Source of the DNA: Asaia sp. W19
Lineage (GTDB): Bacteria; Pseudomonadota; Alphaproteobacteria; Acetobacterales; Acetobacteraceae
NCBI RefSeq assembly: GCF_003994335.1
Contig: NZ_PNQZ01000013.1
Span: 124,001-188,000 of the forward strand
Direction of reading: 5' to 3'
Length of the DNA stretch: 64,000 nt
In this document: positions 18,262 to 26,450 of the stretch, one piece after another
How the letters are laid out: every line of letters starts with the position of its first letter
Position numbering within the stretch: position 1 is the first letter of the stretch
Notes under the pieces: model-generated
What the model saw: only the letters and a program-made list of their open reading frames with translations
Told to the model about the DNA's origin: nothing
Databases searched by the model: none
Position numbers and translations under genes: made by a program

Positions 18262-19709
18262 AGACCGAGATCCCCCTGTTCTTCCTGTTCCGTGCCTACA
18301 GGGTCGAGGCGTCCGGAGCGTGTACCATCAGCAAAACGAAGCGTGATTGCCCCGCCGCGTGGCCGCCCCGAGGCTGTCGTCACCGGTTTGCCGCGTCCAT
18401 CCTGCACCAGCGCATAGCCTCGCGCCAAGACGGCTTCGGGCGAAACTGCCTCCAGACGACCTGCGATACCGGCCAATCTTGCGCGATCAAGCCCTAATCG
18501 GGCCGTCAATGTCTCGGTACCGAGGCGGGCATGAGTAAATCCCGCCCGTTCCTGCTGCATTCTGTGGCGTATACCCACGGCAAGGGCCGCACTTGCCAGA
18601 TCGAGGCGAGATCGCTTTTGTCCCAGGAAATGCGCCGCCGAGGGCACGCGCCCCTCAAGGCTCATGAGCCTCTGGCGCGCGCGCGCGGCAACCATGGGGA
18701 GCGCGAGTTCGAGGCGCTGCCCACGCTCATCGAGGCGCAAGCGTGCAGTTTCCAGCAGGCTCGGCAGATCGGGCAGACGCGCGCTCACCTGGTCCTGACG
18801 CGCCCTGGCCAGTTGCAACTGGCGTGACAGAGCCCCTGCCAGACGCGCGCCACGATGCGCGAGATCCGCCACCATTTCCGAACGCAGCGGAACCGCCATT
18901 TCTGCCGCTGCTGTCGGGGTCGGGGCCCGGCGATCCGATACGAAATCGATCAGCGTCGTATCTGTTTCATGCCCAACGGCTGAAATGAGCGGGATGGGAC
19001 AGGCAGCGACGGCGCGCAAAACGCGCTCGTCATTGAACGCCATCAGATCCTCAAGCGACCCGCCCCCGCGCGCAACGATCAGCAGATCGGGTGAAAGATC
19101 CGGCTGGAGGCCCAGGTTCGCAAATCCTTCAATGGCCGCGGTGATCTGGGCCACCGCCCCCTCGCCCTGCACTGCCACAGGCCAGACAAGCACCGATCGG
19201 GGAAAACGGCGGGACAGGGTGGTAAGGATATCATGCAGCACCGCCCCACGGCTCGAGGTCACCAGGCCGATCAGCCGTGGCAGGAAAGGCAGCGGCTTTT
19301 TGCGCTCGTTATCGAACAGGCCTTCGGCCAGCAGCTTCTGGCGCAGCTTCTCGATCTTGGCGAGCAACGCGCCTTCGCCTGCGAAGCTCATCTGATCAAT
19401 TACGAGCTGGTAGCTCGAGCGGTCGCCATAGGCCGAGACCCGACCGGTTGCGATCACCTCGATCCCGTTCTCGGGCACCAACCCCAGGCGCGACACCGAA
19501 CCACGCCAGACCACGCCCGAAATCTTGCCGCCCTGATCTTTCAGGGAAAGGTAGATATGACCGGAGGAATAGCGTTTGAGCTCGGTAATCTCGCCACGGA
19601 CACGCACACGGCTGAAACTGCCTTCGAGCGTGCGCTTGATTGCGCCCGAAATCTCGCTGACCGAATATTCGGGGACATTCCTGCCCGCGCTCTGTTCGTT
19701 TTCGCTCAT
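18258..19709 (-). CDS. xseA: Exodeoxyribonuclease VII large subunit
   Basis: Large subunit of a single-strand-specific nuclease working in mismatch repair and mutagenesis with XseB (not seen here). 483 residues. The N-terminal OB fold (FSRVRVRGEITELKRYSSGHIYLSLKD) and catalytic part (GLVTSSRGAVLHDI, LIVARGGGSLEDLMAFNDE, ISAVGHETDTTLIDFVSDRRAPTPTAAAE) match the family well. Divergent from purD; followed with a 4-bp overlap by a small lipoprotein gene. Confidence 0.97.
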   Translation of the reverse strand: MSENEQSAGRNVPEYSVSEISGAIKRTLEGSFSRVRVRGEITELKRYSSGHIYLSLKDQGGKISGVVWRGSVSRLGLVPENGIEVIATGRVSAYGDRSSYQLVIDQMSFAGEGALLAKIEKLRQKLLAEGLFDNERKKPLPFLPRLIGLVTSSRGAVLHDILTTLSRRFPRSVLVWPVAVQGEGAVAQITAAIEGFANLGLQPDLSPDLLIVARGGGSLEDLMAFNDERVLRAVAACPIPLISAVGHETDTTLIDFVSDRRAPTPTAAAEMAVPLRSEMVADLAHRGARLAGALSRQLQLARARQDQVSARLPDLPSLLETARLRLDERGQRLELALPMVAARARQRLMSLEGRVPSAAHFLGQKRSRLDLASAALAVGIRHRMQQERAGFTHARLGTETLTARLGLDRARLAGIAGRLEAVSPEAVLARGYALVQDGRGKPVTTASGRPRGGAITLRFADGTRSGRLDPVGTEQEEQGDLGL

Positions 19710-19767
19710 GCGCGCAGTCTATGCTACGGAACGCGGGCTAGGACCAGTCAGAACAGGAAGAATGACG

Positions 19768-21024
19768 ATGCGGGTGTTACTTGTCGGATCAGGCGGACGC
19801 GAACATGCTCTAGCGGCCTGCCTGTCCCGCTCTCCCGAACTCGAGGCGCTCTATATCGCCCCCGGTAATCCAGGCATGGCGCCGCTCGGCACACTGGTGC
19901 CGCTTGCCGCTGACGACGTGACAGGACTCGTGGCTTTCGCCCTCGAACAGCGAATCGACCTCGTCGTCCCTGGTCCTGAAGCCCCTCTCGTGGCCGGGTT
20001 GGCTGATCTGTGCGCCAGCGCGGGCATCGCCTGTGCCGGACCGAGTCAGGCCGCCAGCGCCCTGGAGGGCAGCAAGAGCTTCACCAAGGACGTCGCGGAT
20101 GCCGCCGGCATTCCGACCGCGCGCTGGGAGCGCTTCGAAGAGGCCGAACCCGCCCTCGCCTTTGTCCGTCGTCGTGGGGCTCCCATCGTGATCAAGGCGG
20201 ATGGTCTGGCAGCAGGTAAAGGCGTGATCGTGGCCCAGACGCTGCAGGAAGCTGAAGACGCCATCATCGATATCCTGACCGATCGCAGCTTCGGCGAGGC
20301 CGGGGCCAGTATCGTGATCGAGGAGTGCCTGGTAGGTCAGGAGGTCTCGCTCTTCGCCTTCTGCTCGGACGGCGACGCCGTTCTGATTGGCGCTGCGCGC
20401 GATCACAAGCGCATTGGCGAGGGGGATACCGGCCCCAATACGGGCGGCATGGGCGCGATCGCTCCCCCTCCCCATTTCGATCGCGAGGCACAGGAAAAGG
20501 CGCTCGACGTCATGGTGCGCCCCATGCTGGCGGAGATGGTGCGCCGAGGCACGCCCTTCCGGGGCATCATCTTCGCAGGGCTGATGCTGACGCAGGATGG
20601 TCCCAAGCTGATCGAATATAATGTCCGCTTCGGCGATCCCGAGGCTCAGGCGCTCCTGATCCGTCTTGATTCCGACCTCCTTCCCGTTCTCAAGGCTCTG
20701 GCCGCAGGCCGACTGGACGATGCTGCCATCCGGTTTACGGATGACGCCTCGATCTCGGTCGTTGTGGCCGCGCGCGGCTATCCCGGTACGCCGGCGAAAG
20801 GGGGGGCGATAAAAGGGATCGAGCGTGCCGAAGCCGTGCCGGGCGTATCGGTTTTTCAGGCGGGTACCGCTCTGGTGGACGGGAAGCTCGTTGCCTCTGG
20901 CGGGCGCGTGCTCACAATCTGCGCGCGGGGCGAGACCACCGAAATCGCACGCGCACGCGCTTATGAGGGTGTGGCGGCCATCGACTGGGCCGATGGGATC
21001 TATCGCCGCGATATCGGAGCCTGA
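19768..21024 (+). CDS. purD: Phosphoribosylamine-glycine ligase (GAR synthetase)
   Basis: ATP-grasp enzyme for the second step of purine synthesis, 418 residues. Begins MRVLLVGSGGREHA, with KADGLAAGKGV, the ATP-grasp loop around RDHKRIGEGDTGPNTGGMGA and YNVRFGDPEAQ. The ATG at 19768 follows AGGAAG at seven bases; an ATG two codons earlier is less well placed. Divergent from xseA and not in a pur operon here. Confidence 0.97.
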   Translation: MRVLLVGSGGREHALAACLSRSPELEALYIAPGNPGMAPLGTLVPLAADDVTGLVAFALEQRIDLVVPGPEAPLVAGLADLCASAGIACAGPSQAASALEGSKSFTKDVADAAGIPTARWERFEEAEPALAFVRRRGAPIVIKADGLAAGKGVIVAQTLQEAEDAIIDILTDRSFGEAGASIVIEECLVGQEVSLFAFCSDGDAVLIGAARDHKRIGEGDTGPNTGGMGAIAPPPHFDREAQEKALDVMVRPMLAEMVRRGTPFRGIIFAGLMLTQDGPKLIEYNVRFGDPEAQALLIRLDSDLLPVLKALAAGRLDDAAIRFTDDASISVVVAARGYPGTPAKGGAIKGIERAEAVPGVSVFQAGTALVDGKLVASGGRVLTICARGETTEIARARAYEGVAAIDWADGIYRRDIGA

Positions 21025-21293
21025 CGGGCCCTCGGGATGGGCGGAGCCATGCTCATCCCTCGCCTGCAAAAGTGTGCAGTGCCCGGATCAGGCCCACGCA
21101 ATGATCCGAGACCTTCCAAAGCGGGAGCCGTGAAACGACACGGTTCTTAGCGACGTCAAGATTGGACAGCCTGACCGTCTTGCCTATCAAGGCCATGACG
21201 CGCGATGACTCGGCCTCCTGCGTAGCGACACCCCGCCCTGAGCCGCAATCGACTTGCGATCAACATGGACACTCCGTCTTCCCTCCACGTCAA
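21025..21293. other. Intergenic region after purD, nothing recognised
   Basis: With the hairpin at 21294-21320 this forms a 363-bp gap between convergent genes. No ORF or RNA gene is convincing. Confidence 0.5.
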
Positions 21294-21320
21294 ACGCCCG
21301 ATGGTGGGGCCATCGGGCGT
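21294..21320. terminator. Perfect 11-bp hairpin between convergent genes
   Basis: ACGCCCGATGG and CCATCGGGCGT around TGGGG. It follows the stop of the minus-strand gene at 21388 by about 70 bases, with TTTG after the stem on that strand, and could also stop read-through from purD. Confidence 0.65.
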
Positions 21321-21387
21321 CAGGAGGACCTGGTCAGCCAGTGAAGGCCCGGGAATCGTCCTGCTTCTTGCCGGGCAGTTCCACGCC

Positions 21388-21855
21388 TCAGTGATACTCC
21401 GTCATTTCGACAGGGGTCTGGGGGTCAAATTCCGACGGGTCCATTTTATTTTCTTGCGCAAACGACGTGTCCGCATGAGTCCATCCTTCCTTGTTGCCCC
21501 GCACTTCAAGAGGAGCATGATCTCCCAGGATCTTGATGATCCTGGCATTGGTCAGAGTTGAATTGTCGATCGTTACGACCACCGGCTCGTTGCGTTGCCG
21601 GCTCTCCTGGTAGAGCGCCTCCTGCTGCGCCCTTCGTTCAGCGGGAGGCGGATGATCGTTGATCAGCCACGTCCAGGCCCCCGAAGGACGGTGGAACTCA
21701 TTCTCGGGACGTATCGCCGCATCGGGATCGGCCCCCATGGCAAGGCGATACTGGTGGATGGATTCTGACGGAATGTCACAAACCAGAAGGTCATCAACGG
21801 CGATCTGGGCATGACGGGCAGTGTCGAACACTGCCATGATCGTATGCTGCATCAT
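21388..21855 (-). CDS. Conserved hypothetical protein, YflT-like stress domain
   Basis: 155 residues, soluble. The N-terminus (HTIMAVFDTARHAQIAVDDLLVCDIPSESI) resembles the general-stress YflT-type alpha/beta domain, which reads as a value-detecting fold of unknown ligand. The middle has PVVVTIDNSTLTNARIIKILGDHAPLEV, and the acidic C-terminus is likely flexible. No catalytic motif. The upstream region is very AT-rich (ATAAAACGTTTAT near 21915), which may hold its promoter. Confidence 0.65.
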   Translation of the reverse strand: MMQHTIMAVFDTARHAQIAVDDLLVCDIPSESIHQYRLAMGADPDAAIRPENEFHRPSGAWTWLINDHPPPAERRAQQEALYQESRQRNEPVVVTIDNSTLTNARIIKILGDHAPLEVRGNKEGWTHADTSFAQENKMDPSEFDPQTPVEMTEYH

Positions 21856-22232
21856 CCTGTTCTCCGTGGTGTCGTGATGAGATCGACGACAGCATCACGT
21901 TACAGGATAAATCACTTATAAAACGTTTATCACGTTATTTTGAGGGGATATATAACATTTAGTGGAATGTGCTGCGCCCAAAGAGCGCGGAACACTTCGC
22001 AGCCGCGACATCGCTCTGCCTCGCGCCCCGACGGCCTCTTCGGCTTCAAACGATCCCAAGGAGCACTTAACACCCGCGAAGCGTCAGATCTCACCGGCCG
22101 TACGAAAAATCATTGACGTTTCAGAATATCCGCGATTGCCATTACGTTGAGGGATCGTGAAGATGTCTGCACAAGCTTTGGACCTCGCATCAGGGACAAA
22201 TAGGGGCAGTAAAAGCAGGCAAGGAGCGCAGA
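21856..22232. other. Divergent intergenic region, AT-rich near 21900-21960
   Basis: 377 bp between the stress-type gene and the Imm-like gene. A near-palindrome ATAAAACGTTTAT and the run around TTATTTTGAGGGGATATATAACA mark the likely promoter zone. No ORF of note. Confidence 0.4.
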
Positions 22233-22652
22233 ATGATGCCAGATGACTTCGCGGGGATGATGGCGGTCCTGTTCATCATCTTTGCCATTGCAGTCATATT
22301 ACTCAGCCTTCTGGTCTATCTCATACCGGCGATCGTGGCATTCTATCGGGACCATGATGCCAAATGGGTCATCCTGATTCTGACGATCGTAGCGGGCTGG
22401 ACATTCATCGCATGGATCGCCCTGTTCGTATGGGCTATCTGGCCGGAAGACCCTGTCAAACATCCGTCTCATCTGCCCTGGGGAAACGCCCCCATGCCGC
22501 CGCCCTCGCCCGCAGGCCATGGTCTTTCGCCCGAGGCGCATCTGGCCGCCATGAACAGGCTGCAGGAGATGTTTGATCGTGGCCTTCTGAGCCGAGATGA
22601 GTTCAGGGCGCATATGAATGCGCTGCTCGATCCAGCCATGCCGCGGCCCTGA
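22233..22652 (+). CDS. Superinfection-immunity (Imm)-like membrane protein with SHOCT tail
   Basis: 139 residues. Two membrane segments near residues 9-34 and 43-69 surround the signature YLIPAIVAFYRDHDAKWVIL, typical of the Imm_superinfect family named after phage T4 Imm. After a proline-rich linker the C-terminus forms a short SHOCT-type helix pair (LQEMFDRGLLSRDEFRAHMNALL). Many bacterial members are chromosomal with unknown role, so phage exclusion is only a hypothesis. The start used is the ATG after AAGGAGCGCAGA. Confidence 0.75.
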   Translation: MMPDDFAGMMAVLFIIFAIAVILLSLLVYLIPAIVAFYRDHDAKWVILILTIVAGWTFIAWIALFVWAIWPEDPVKHPSHLPWGNAPMPPPSPAGHGLSPEAHLAAMNRLQEMFDRGLLSRDEFRAHMNALLDPAMPRP

Positions 22653-22751
22653 ACACGGATCTTCACGGCTCTTTCTACAAAGGCGGAGCCAAGGCACGCA
22701 GCGCCCCTTATCGGTACTGCACCATGTGGGCGCCATAACCACGCCACGAGA

Positions 22752-22787
22752 CTGCCATCATTCCTTTCAAGTAATGATGGCAGTTTC
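22752..22787 (+). terminator. Intrinsic terminator-like hairpin after the Imm-like gene
   Basis: CTGCCATCATT and AATGATGGCAG pair perfectly (11 bp, ten-base loop) and are followed by TTTC. The next gene's ribosome site AGGAG begins right after it, so the hairpin also lies in the immediate 5' region of the acyltransferase gene. Confidence 0.7.
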
Positions 22788-22804
22788 AGGAGCCCCGGTC
22801 CGTC

Positions 22805-24067
22805 ATGAATGTCTCAGTCGCACCCCGCATGGCGGTACAAACCCGCGTTGAGGGACGCAATCCTGGGATCGATTGCCTTCGGGGCCTCTCGATCTTCCTG
22901 GTCGTCACTCATCACCTCGCCTTGCGTTTTCCGCTGACAGAAACGGATCTGGTTCACGTCCTGCCCCTGCGCGTATTGCGCATGCTGAACTGGGGCGGGA
23001 TCAAGGGCGTGACGATCTTTTTCGTCATCTCCGGTTTCCTGATCACGCGCCATATGCTGGAGCGTTCGGCCAGACCGGCCGCCCTTTCTCTACGCGATTT
23101 TACCGGGCGACGCGTAGCAAGGCTTCTACCCTGTCTCCTGGCCCTGATCGGGGTTGCCTGCGCACTCGGCGTGCTGGGCGTGCCGAGTTTCGTTCCAGAC
23201 CACCCGGGTCAGACTCTCTGGGGTGCTGCGTTATCGGCACTCACGATGCATCTGAATGTCTATGAAGCCAGAACAGGCTATCTGCCTGCCTATTGGGATG
23301 TCCTCTGGTCGCTCTCGGTCGAGGAACTCTTCTATCTGGGCTTCCCGTTGATCTGCGTGACCCTGGGACGCACGCCGAGGCGTCTTCTTGTCTGCGCCGC
23401 CTTGCTTGCTCTTGCCGCTCCCTGGTTCGACTGGTCCTTACGCAATGCCTCGGAAATCTGGCAGGATAAAGCCTATGGACCGGGGATGAGCGCCATCGCG
23501 ACCGGCATCGTCGCAGCCCTTCTACTGCCGCGTGTACCGGCCTATCCGGGGCTCAATAACGAGAGGACACAGCGCAGGCTGTCCGTGCTTTGCGGCAGTC
23601 TGGGCTGCTCTGGGATCGTGCTTTATCTGCTCTGGGGCGCCTCAATCTGGTCAATACTCTCCTGGGTCACTCCCTTGTTCTTCAATACGGCCATCGCGCT
23701 CACGCTCTGGGCCTTCGCGCGCGGATGGGGCACTCATGTGACGCTCAGGGGTACGGCGTGGCTCAGGCAGTGGGGACAGCGAAGCTATGAACTCTATCTG
23801 AGCCATATGTTCGTGCTGATGCCGGTCATTGCCCTTGCCCATGCAGCAGCCATGTCCATGCGCTGGGCGTGGGTCCTCTATCCGCCCACATTGCTGCTGG
23901 TGTTCTGGCTGGGAAGCGCAATCGAGCGCTTTTACTCGAGGCCGCTCGATCTTTATCTGCGGCGCAGGCTGATCGCGCCCCGATGCGGCGCTGGTCCGCA
24001 GATAGAGTCCGCCCGCCCGAACGCGGCCGCTATTGCACCCAGACCCGCGAAATCAGCATGTGATTGA
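22805..24067 (+). CDS. Acyltransferase 3 family membrane protein (OafA/YrhL-like)
   Basis: 420 residues, about ten membrane segments. Family signatures are present: IDCLRGLSIFLVVTHHLALRF at the start (catalytic-type His), FFVISGFLITRHML, and DVLWSLSVEELFYLGFPL. Such enzymes transfer acetyl or other acyl groups to cell-surface or exported sugars. The target is unknown. Its last 38 bases overlap tail-to-tail with the minus-strand peptide-binding protein gene. Confidence 0.9.
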   Translation: MNVSVAPRMAVQTRVEGRNPGIDCLRGLSIFLVVTHHLALRFPLTETDLVHVLPLRVLRMLNWGGIKGVTIFFVISGFLITRHMLERSARPAALSLRDFTGRRVARLLPCLLALIGVACALGVLGVPSFVPDHPGQTLWGAALSALTMHLNVYEARTGYLPAYWDVLWSLSVEELFYLGFPLICVTLGRTPRRLLVCAALLALAAPWFDWSLRNASEIWQDKAYGPGMSAIATGIVAALLLPRVPAYPGLNNERTQRRLSVLCGSLGCSGIVLYLLWGASIWSILSWVTPLFFNTAIALTLWAFARGWGTHVTLRGTAWLRQWGQRSYELYLSHMFVLMPVIALAHAAAMSMRWAWVLYPPTLLLVFWLGSAIERFYSRPLDLYLRRRLIAPRCGAGPQIESARPNAAAIAPRPAKSACD

Positions 24068-25760
24068 GCAGGGAATAATGGTAATTGCCCAGCCGTCTGG
24101 AGACGAAATCGACATAACGCATCTGGATGAGCGGAACGAGCGCGCTCTGCTCCATGGCGAGGCTACCTGCCTGCTCCCATAAGCCTCGTGAGCGTTCGGC
24201 GTCCAGACCATGCTCAGCCCGGACCATCAATGACTGGAGTTCCGGCTGGCAGAACCCGCTGGCATTGGTCGAAGCCTCGCTATGCGGGCGCGCATTCTCG
24301 CATCCGAGCAACGCATCCAGAAAGCTCGAGGGCGACGGGTAATCAGCATACCAATAGGACAGGCTGATCTGGACATGATTGTCCGAATTGCGGGCGTAGC
24401 CTTCTGCGGTGGCGGGGGTCATCGGTCGTACGCTGGCCTTAAACCCGAGGCTCTGCAGCATGTTGCGCAAATAAACCCCCATTCCCAGAGCGATGGCCTG
24501 ATTGGGCACAACCAGCGTCACGCTTTGCCCGGCTCTTCCGCTCTGGCGAATCAGGCTGCGGGCACGGTCGATATCGGGCCCCTTCCATACGCCCTCCGGC
24601 GTTGCCTTGCCGAAGCGACAGGGAATATCAGCCCCGGCAACGCCATGCGGGACAATCTGGCACAGGGGTTCAGCAATGGCCGAGCCGCCATAAAGAATGG
24701 CCATGGCATGACGGTCCACCGCGTGATTGATCGCCTGACGCACCTCCAGCGAGTCAAAGGGCGGCTCGTGAACATTCAACGCCAGGTAGTAGAGCCCCAG
24801 CAGAGGCTGAAGATGGACCTGGCGCGTGTAGCGCGCACCAAGCTCTCCCAGCCGGTCCTGCGGCTTGGCATCGAGCATTGAATCGTACTGCCCCTGCTCG
24901 ATGGCTGTCACCTCAGCCTCGTCAGACAGGCCGAAATCGTAGACAATGCGATCGACAAAGCCTTCGCTCTGCGCATCCGGATTCCAGACCCGGAAATAGG
25001 GATTACGCCCGATTTCCATGCGATGCGACGGGTCATAGGCGGTAATGCGATATGGCCCGGTCCCGGGAATAGGAGTGAGCGCCGATTCAGTTGCGGGCGT
25101 TTCTTTCGGCAGGATCACGGCATGCGGAAACGCCAGTTTCTGGAGGAACTCACCATCTGGCTCGACCAGACGGATGGTAATTTTTCTGGTTTCGGGATCA
25201 GCGCTGACCCCTTCGAGCGCGCAACGGGCCGGATCGGTCAAACAGGCTTTTGCGCCGAGGATATTGCCGTAAAAGGACAGGGCAGTCGGGCTGCCCACGC
25301 GATAGATGCGCTGCAGCGATGCCACGACATCATCGACCGTGACCGGCGCCCCGTTCGAAAAGCGCAGCCCATCGCGCAGGCGAAACACCCAGACAAGTCC
25401 ATCGGGGCTGATTTCGGGCAGGGTCTCGGCCAAGTCCGGCACGACCTCGAGACCGCCCGTTCCGTCTGCCTGACGATAGGTGACCAGCCCGTCATACATA
25501 TTCACGAAGAGCTGGATATACTCACTGGTGTAGTTGATCTGCGGATCGAGCGTGCCGCCGGGCGCGTCGGCGGTGAGGCGCAGGGTTCCGCCGCGATGCG
25601 GGCTACCCTGCGTGATCCCGTTATCCCGTGATGCGTCGGGCCCAGCCATCGGCACGTCTGCCTGCACCGAGGTGGTACCCCGCGCCTGCGGCTCCGCCCC
25701 GGCGCAAGCCACGCCGCAGAGTAGCGCAGCCGATATGGCTGCTCCGATCCCGGCTCTCAC
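24030..25760 (-). CDS. ABC transporter substrate-binding protein, family 5 (peptide type)
   Basis: 576 residues from a GTG at 25760, preceded by AAGG. Signal peptide AAISAALLCGVACAGA, then a SBP_bac_5 domain with GTLDPQINYTSEYIQLFVNMYDGLV, DGLVWVFRLRDGLRFSNGAPVTVDDV and VRQAINHAVDRHAM. It should deliver oligopeptides, dipeptides or similar solutes to an inner-membrane ABC permease, but no permease or ATPase gene lies next to it. Probably the end of the polA-SCO-SBP transcription unit. Confidence 0.9.
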   Translation of the reverse strand: MRAGIGAAISAALLCGVACAGAEPQARGTTSVQADVPMAGPDASRDNGITQGSPHRGGTLRLTADAPGGTLDPQINYTSEYIQLFVNMYDGLVTYRQADGTGGLEVVPDLAETLPEISPDGLVWVFRLRDGLRFSNGAPVTVDDVVASLQRIYRVGSPTALSFYGNILGAKACLTDPARCALEGVSADPETRKITIRLVEPDGEFLQKLAFPHAVILPKETPATESALTPIPGTGPYRITAYDPSHRMEIGRNPYFRVWNPDAQSEGFVDRIVYDFGLSDEAEVTAIEQGQYDSMLDAKPQDRLGELGARYTRQVHLQPLLGLYYLALNVHEPPFDSLEVRQAINHAVDRHAMAILYGGSAIAEPLCQIVPHGVAGADIPCRFGKATPEGVWKGPDIDRARSLIRQSGRAGQSVTLVVPNQAIALGMGVYLRNMLQSLGFKASVRPMTPATAEGYARNSDNHVQISLSYWYADYPSPSSFLDALLGCENARPHSEASTNASGFCQPELQSLMVRAEHGLDAERSRGLWEQAGSLAMEQSALVPLIQMRYVDFVSRRLGNYHYSLLNHMLISRVWVQ

Positions 25761-25820
25761 AACCGATACCTTGATTGACGGGGCCGGAAACGATCGGTGC
25801 GCCTTGGTGTCAAACCGGCC

Positions 25821-26447
25821 TTACCCCCGATGGGCGAGCTGATGGATACGCGTCACGAGCGCTTCGGTCCCGGCAGTGGCTTCCAGCGTTCCGGCATAAC
25901 GCCCCTGGGGGTCCATGATCACGATCCGGGGCGACGGCAGATGATAGGCGGTGCCATCATCGGCATGGACCATTTCGTTGGGCGCATGGAATTCCTTCGC
26001 GACGCGCTCGATCATGCTGGGCGAACCCGTGAGCGGCACGACATGATCGCCCAGTGGCAGCGCATATTTCTTCAGATCGTCGGACTCATCATGAAGCGGA
26101 TCGAGCGTGATGGCGAGCGGGGCGAGCTTGATTCCCTCACGCGTCAGGGCGATCTTGGCGTCACTCATGGTCTTCAGCACCGGGCCGCATAATCCCTTGG
26201 GGCAATGGGTGTCGAAAAACCAGACCAGAACCCAGCTCCCCCTGAAATCACCCTCGGTGACATTGCCCTCACCCAGCGCCACGAGGCGATAGCTTCCACC
26301 GATTTCATTCCCCTGGGTCGAAACGCTCCCACCGAATTTTTCCGACAGGCGGTATCCGCTCCAGCTCAGCGCCAGAGCGAGAATGAGCACAACGATCGCG
26401 ATACGCGGCGCGGTCCATGTCTTGCGGGGGTTCTTGCTGTTGTTCAT
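25821..26447 (-). CDS. SCO1/SenC-like membrane-anchored thioredoxin-fold protein
   Basis: 208 residues: one N-terminal membrane anchor (about residues 14-30), then a periplasmic thioredoxin-like domain. The motif is FFDTHCPKGLCGP, a C-x4-C, where SCO proteins have C-x3-C, and the distal His lies in YHLPSPRIVIMD, slightly displaced from the SCO pattern. It could be a copper chaperone for an oxidase or a thiol reductase; the spacing change argues for caution. Starts three bases after the polA stop. Confidence 0.75.
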   Translation of the reverse strand: MNNSKNPRKTWTAPRIAIVVLILALALSWSGYRLSEKFGGSVSTQGNEIGGSYRLVALGEGNVTEGDFRGSWVLVWFFDTHCPKGLCGPVLKTMSDAKIALTREGIKLAPLAITLDPLHDESDDLKKYALPLGDHVVPLTGSPSMIERVAKEFHAPNEMVHADDGTAYHLPSPRIVIMDPQGRYAGTLEATAGTEALVTRIHQLAHRG

Positions 26448-26450
26448 TGA

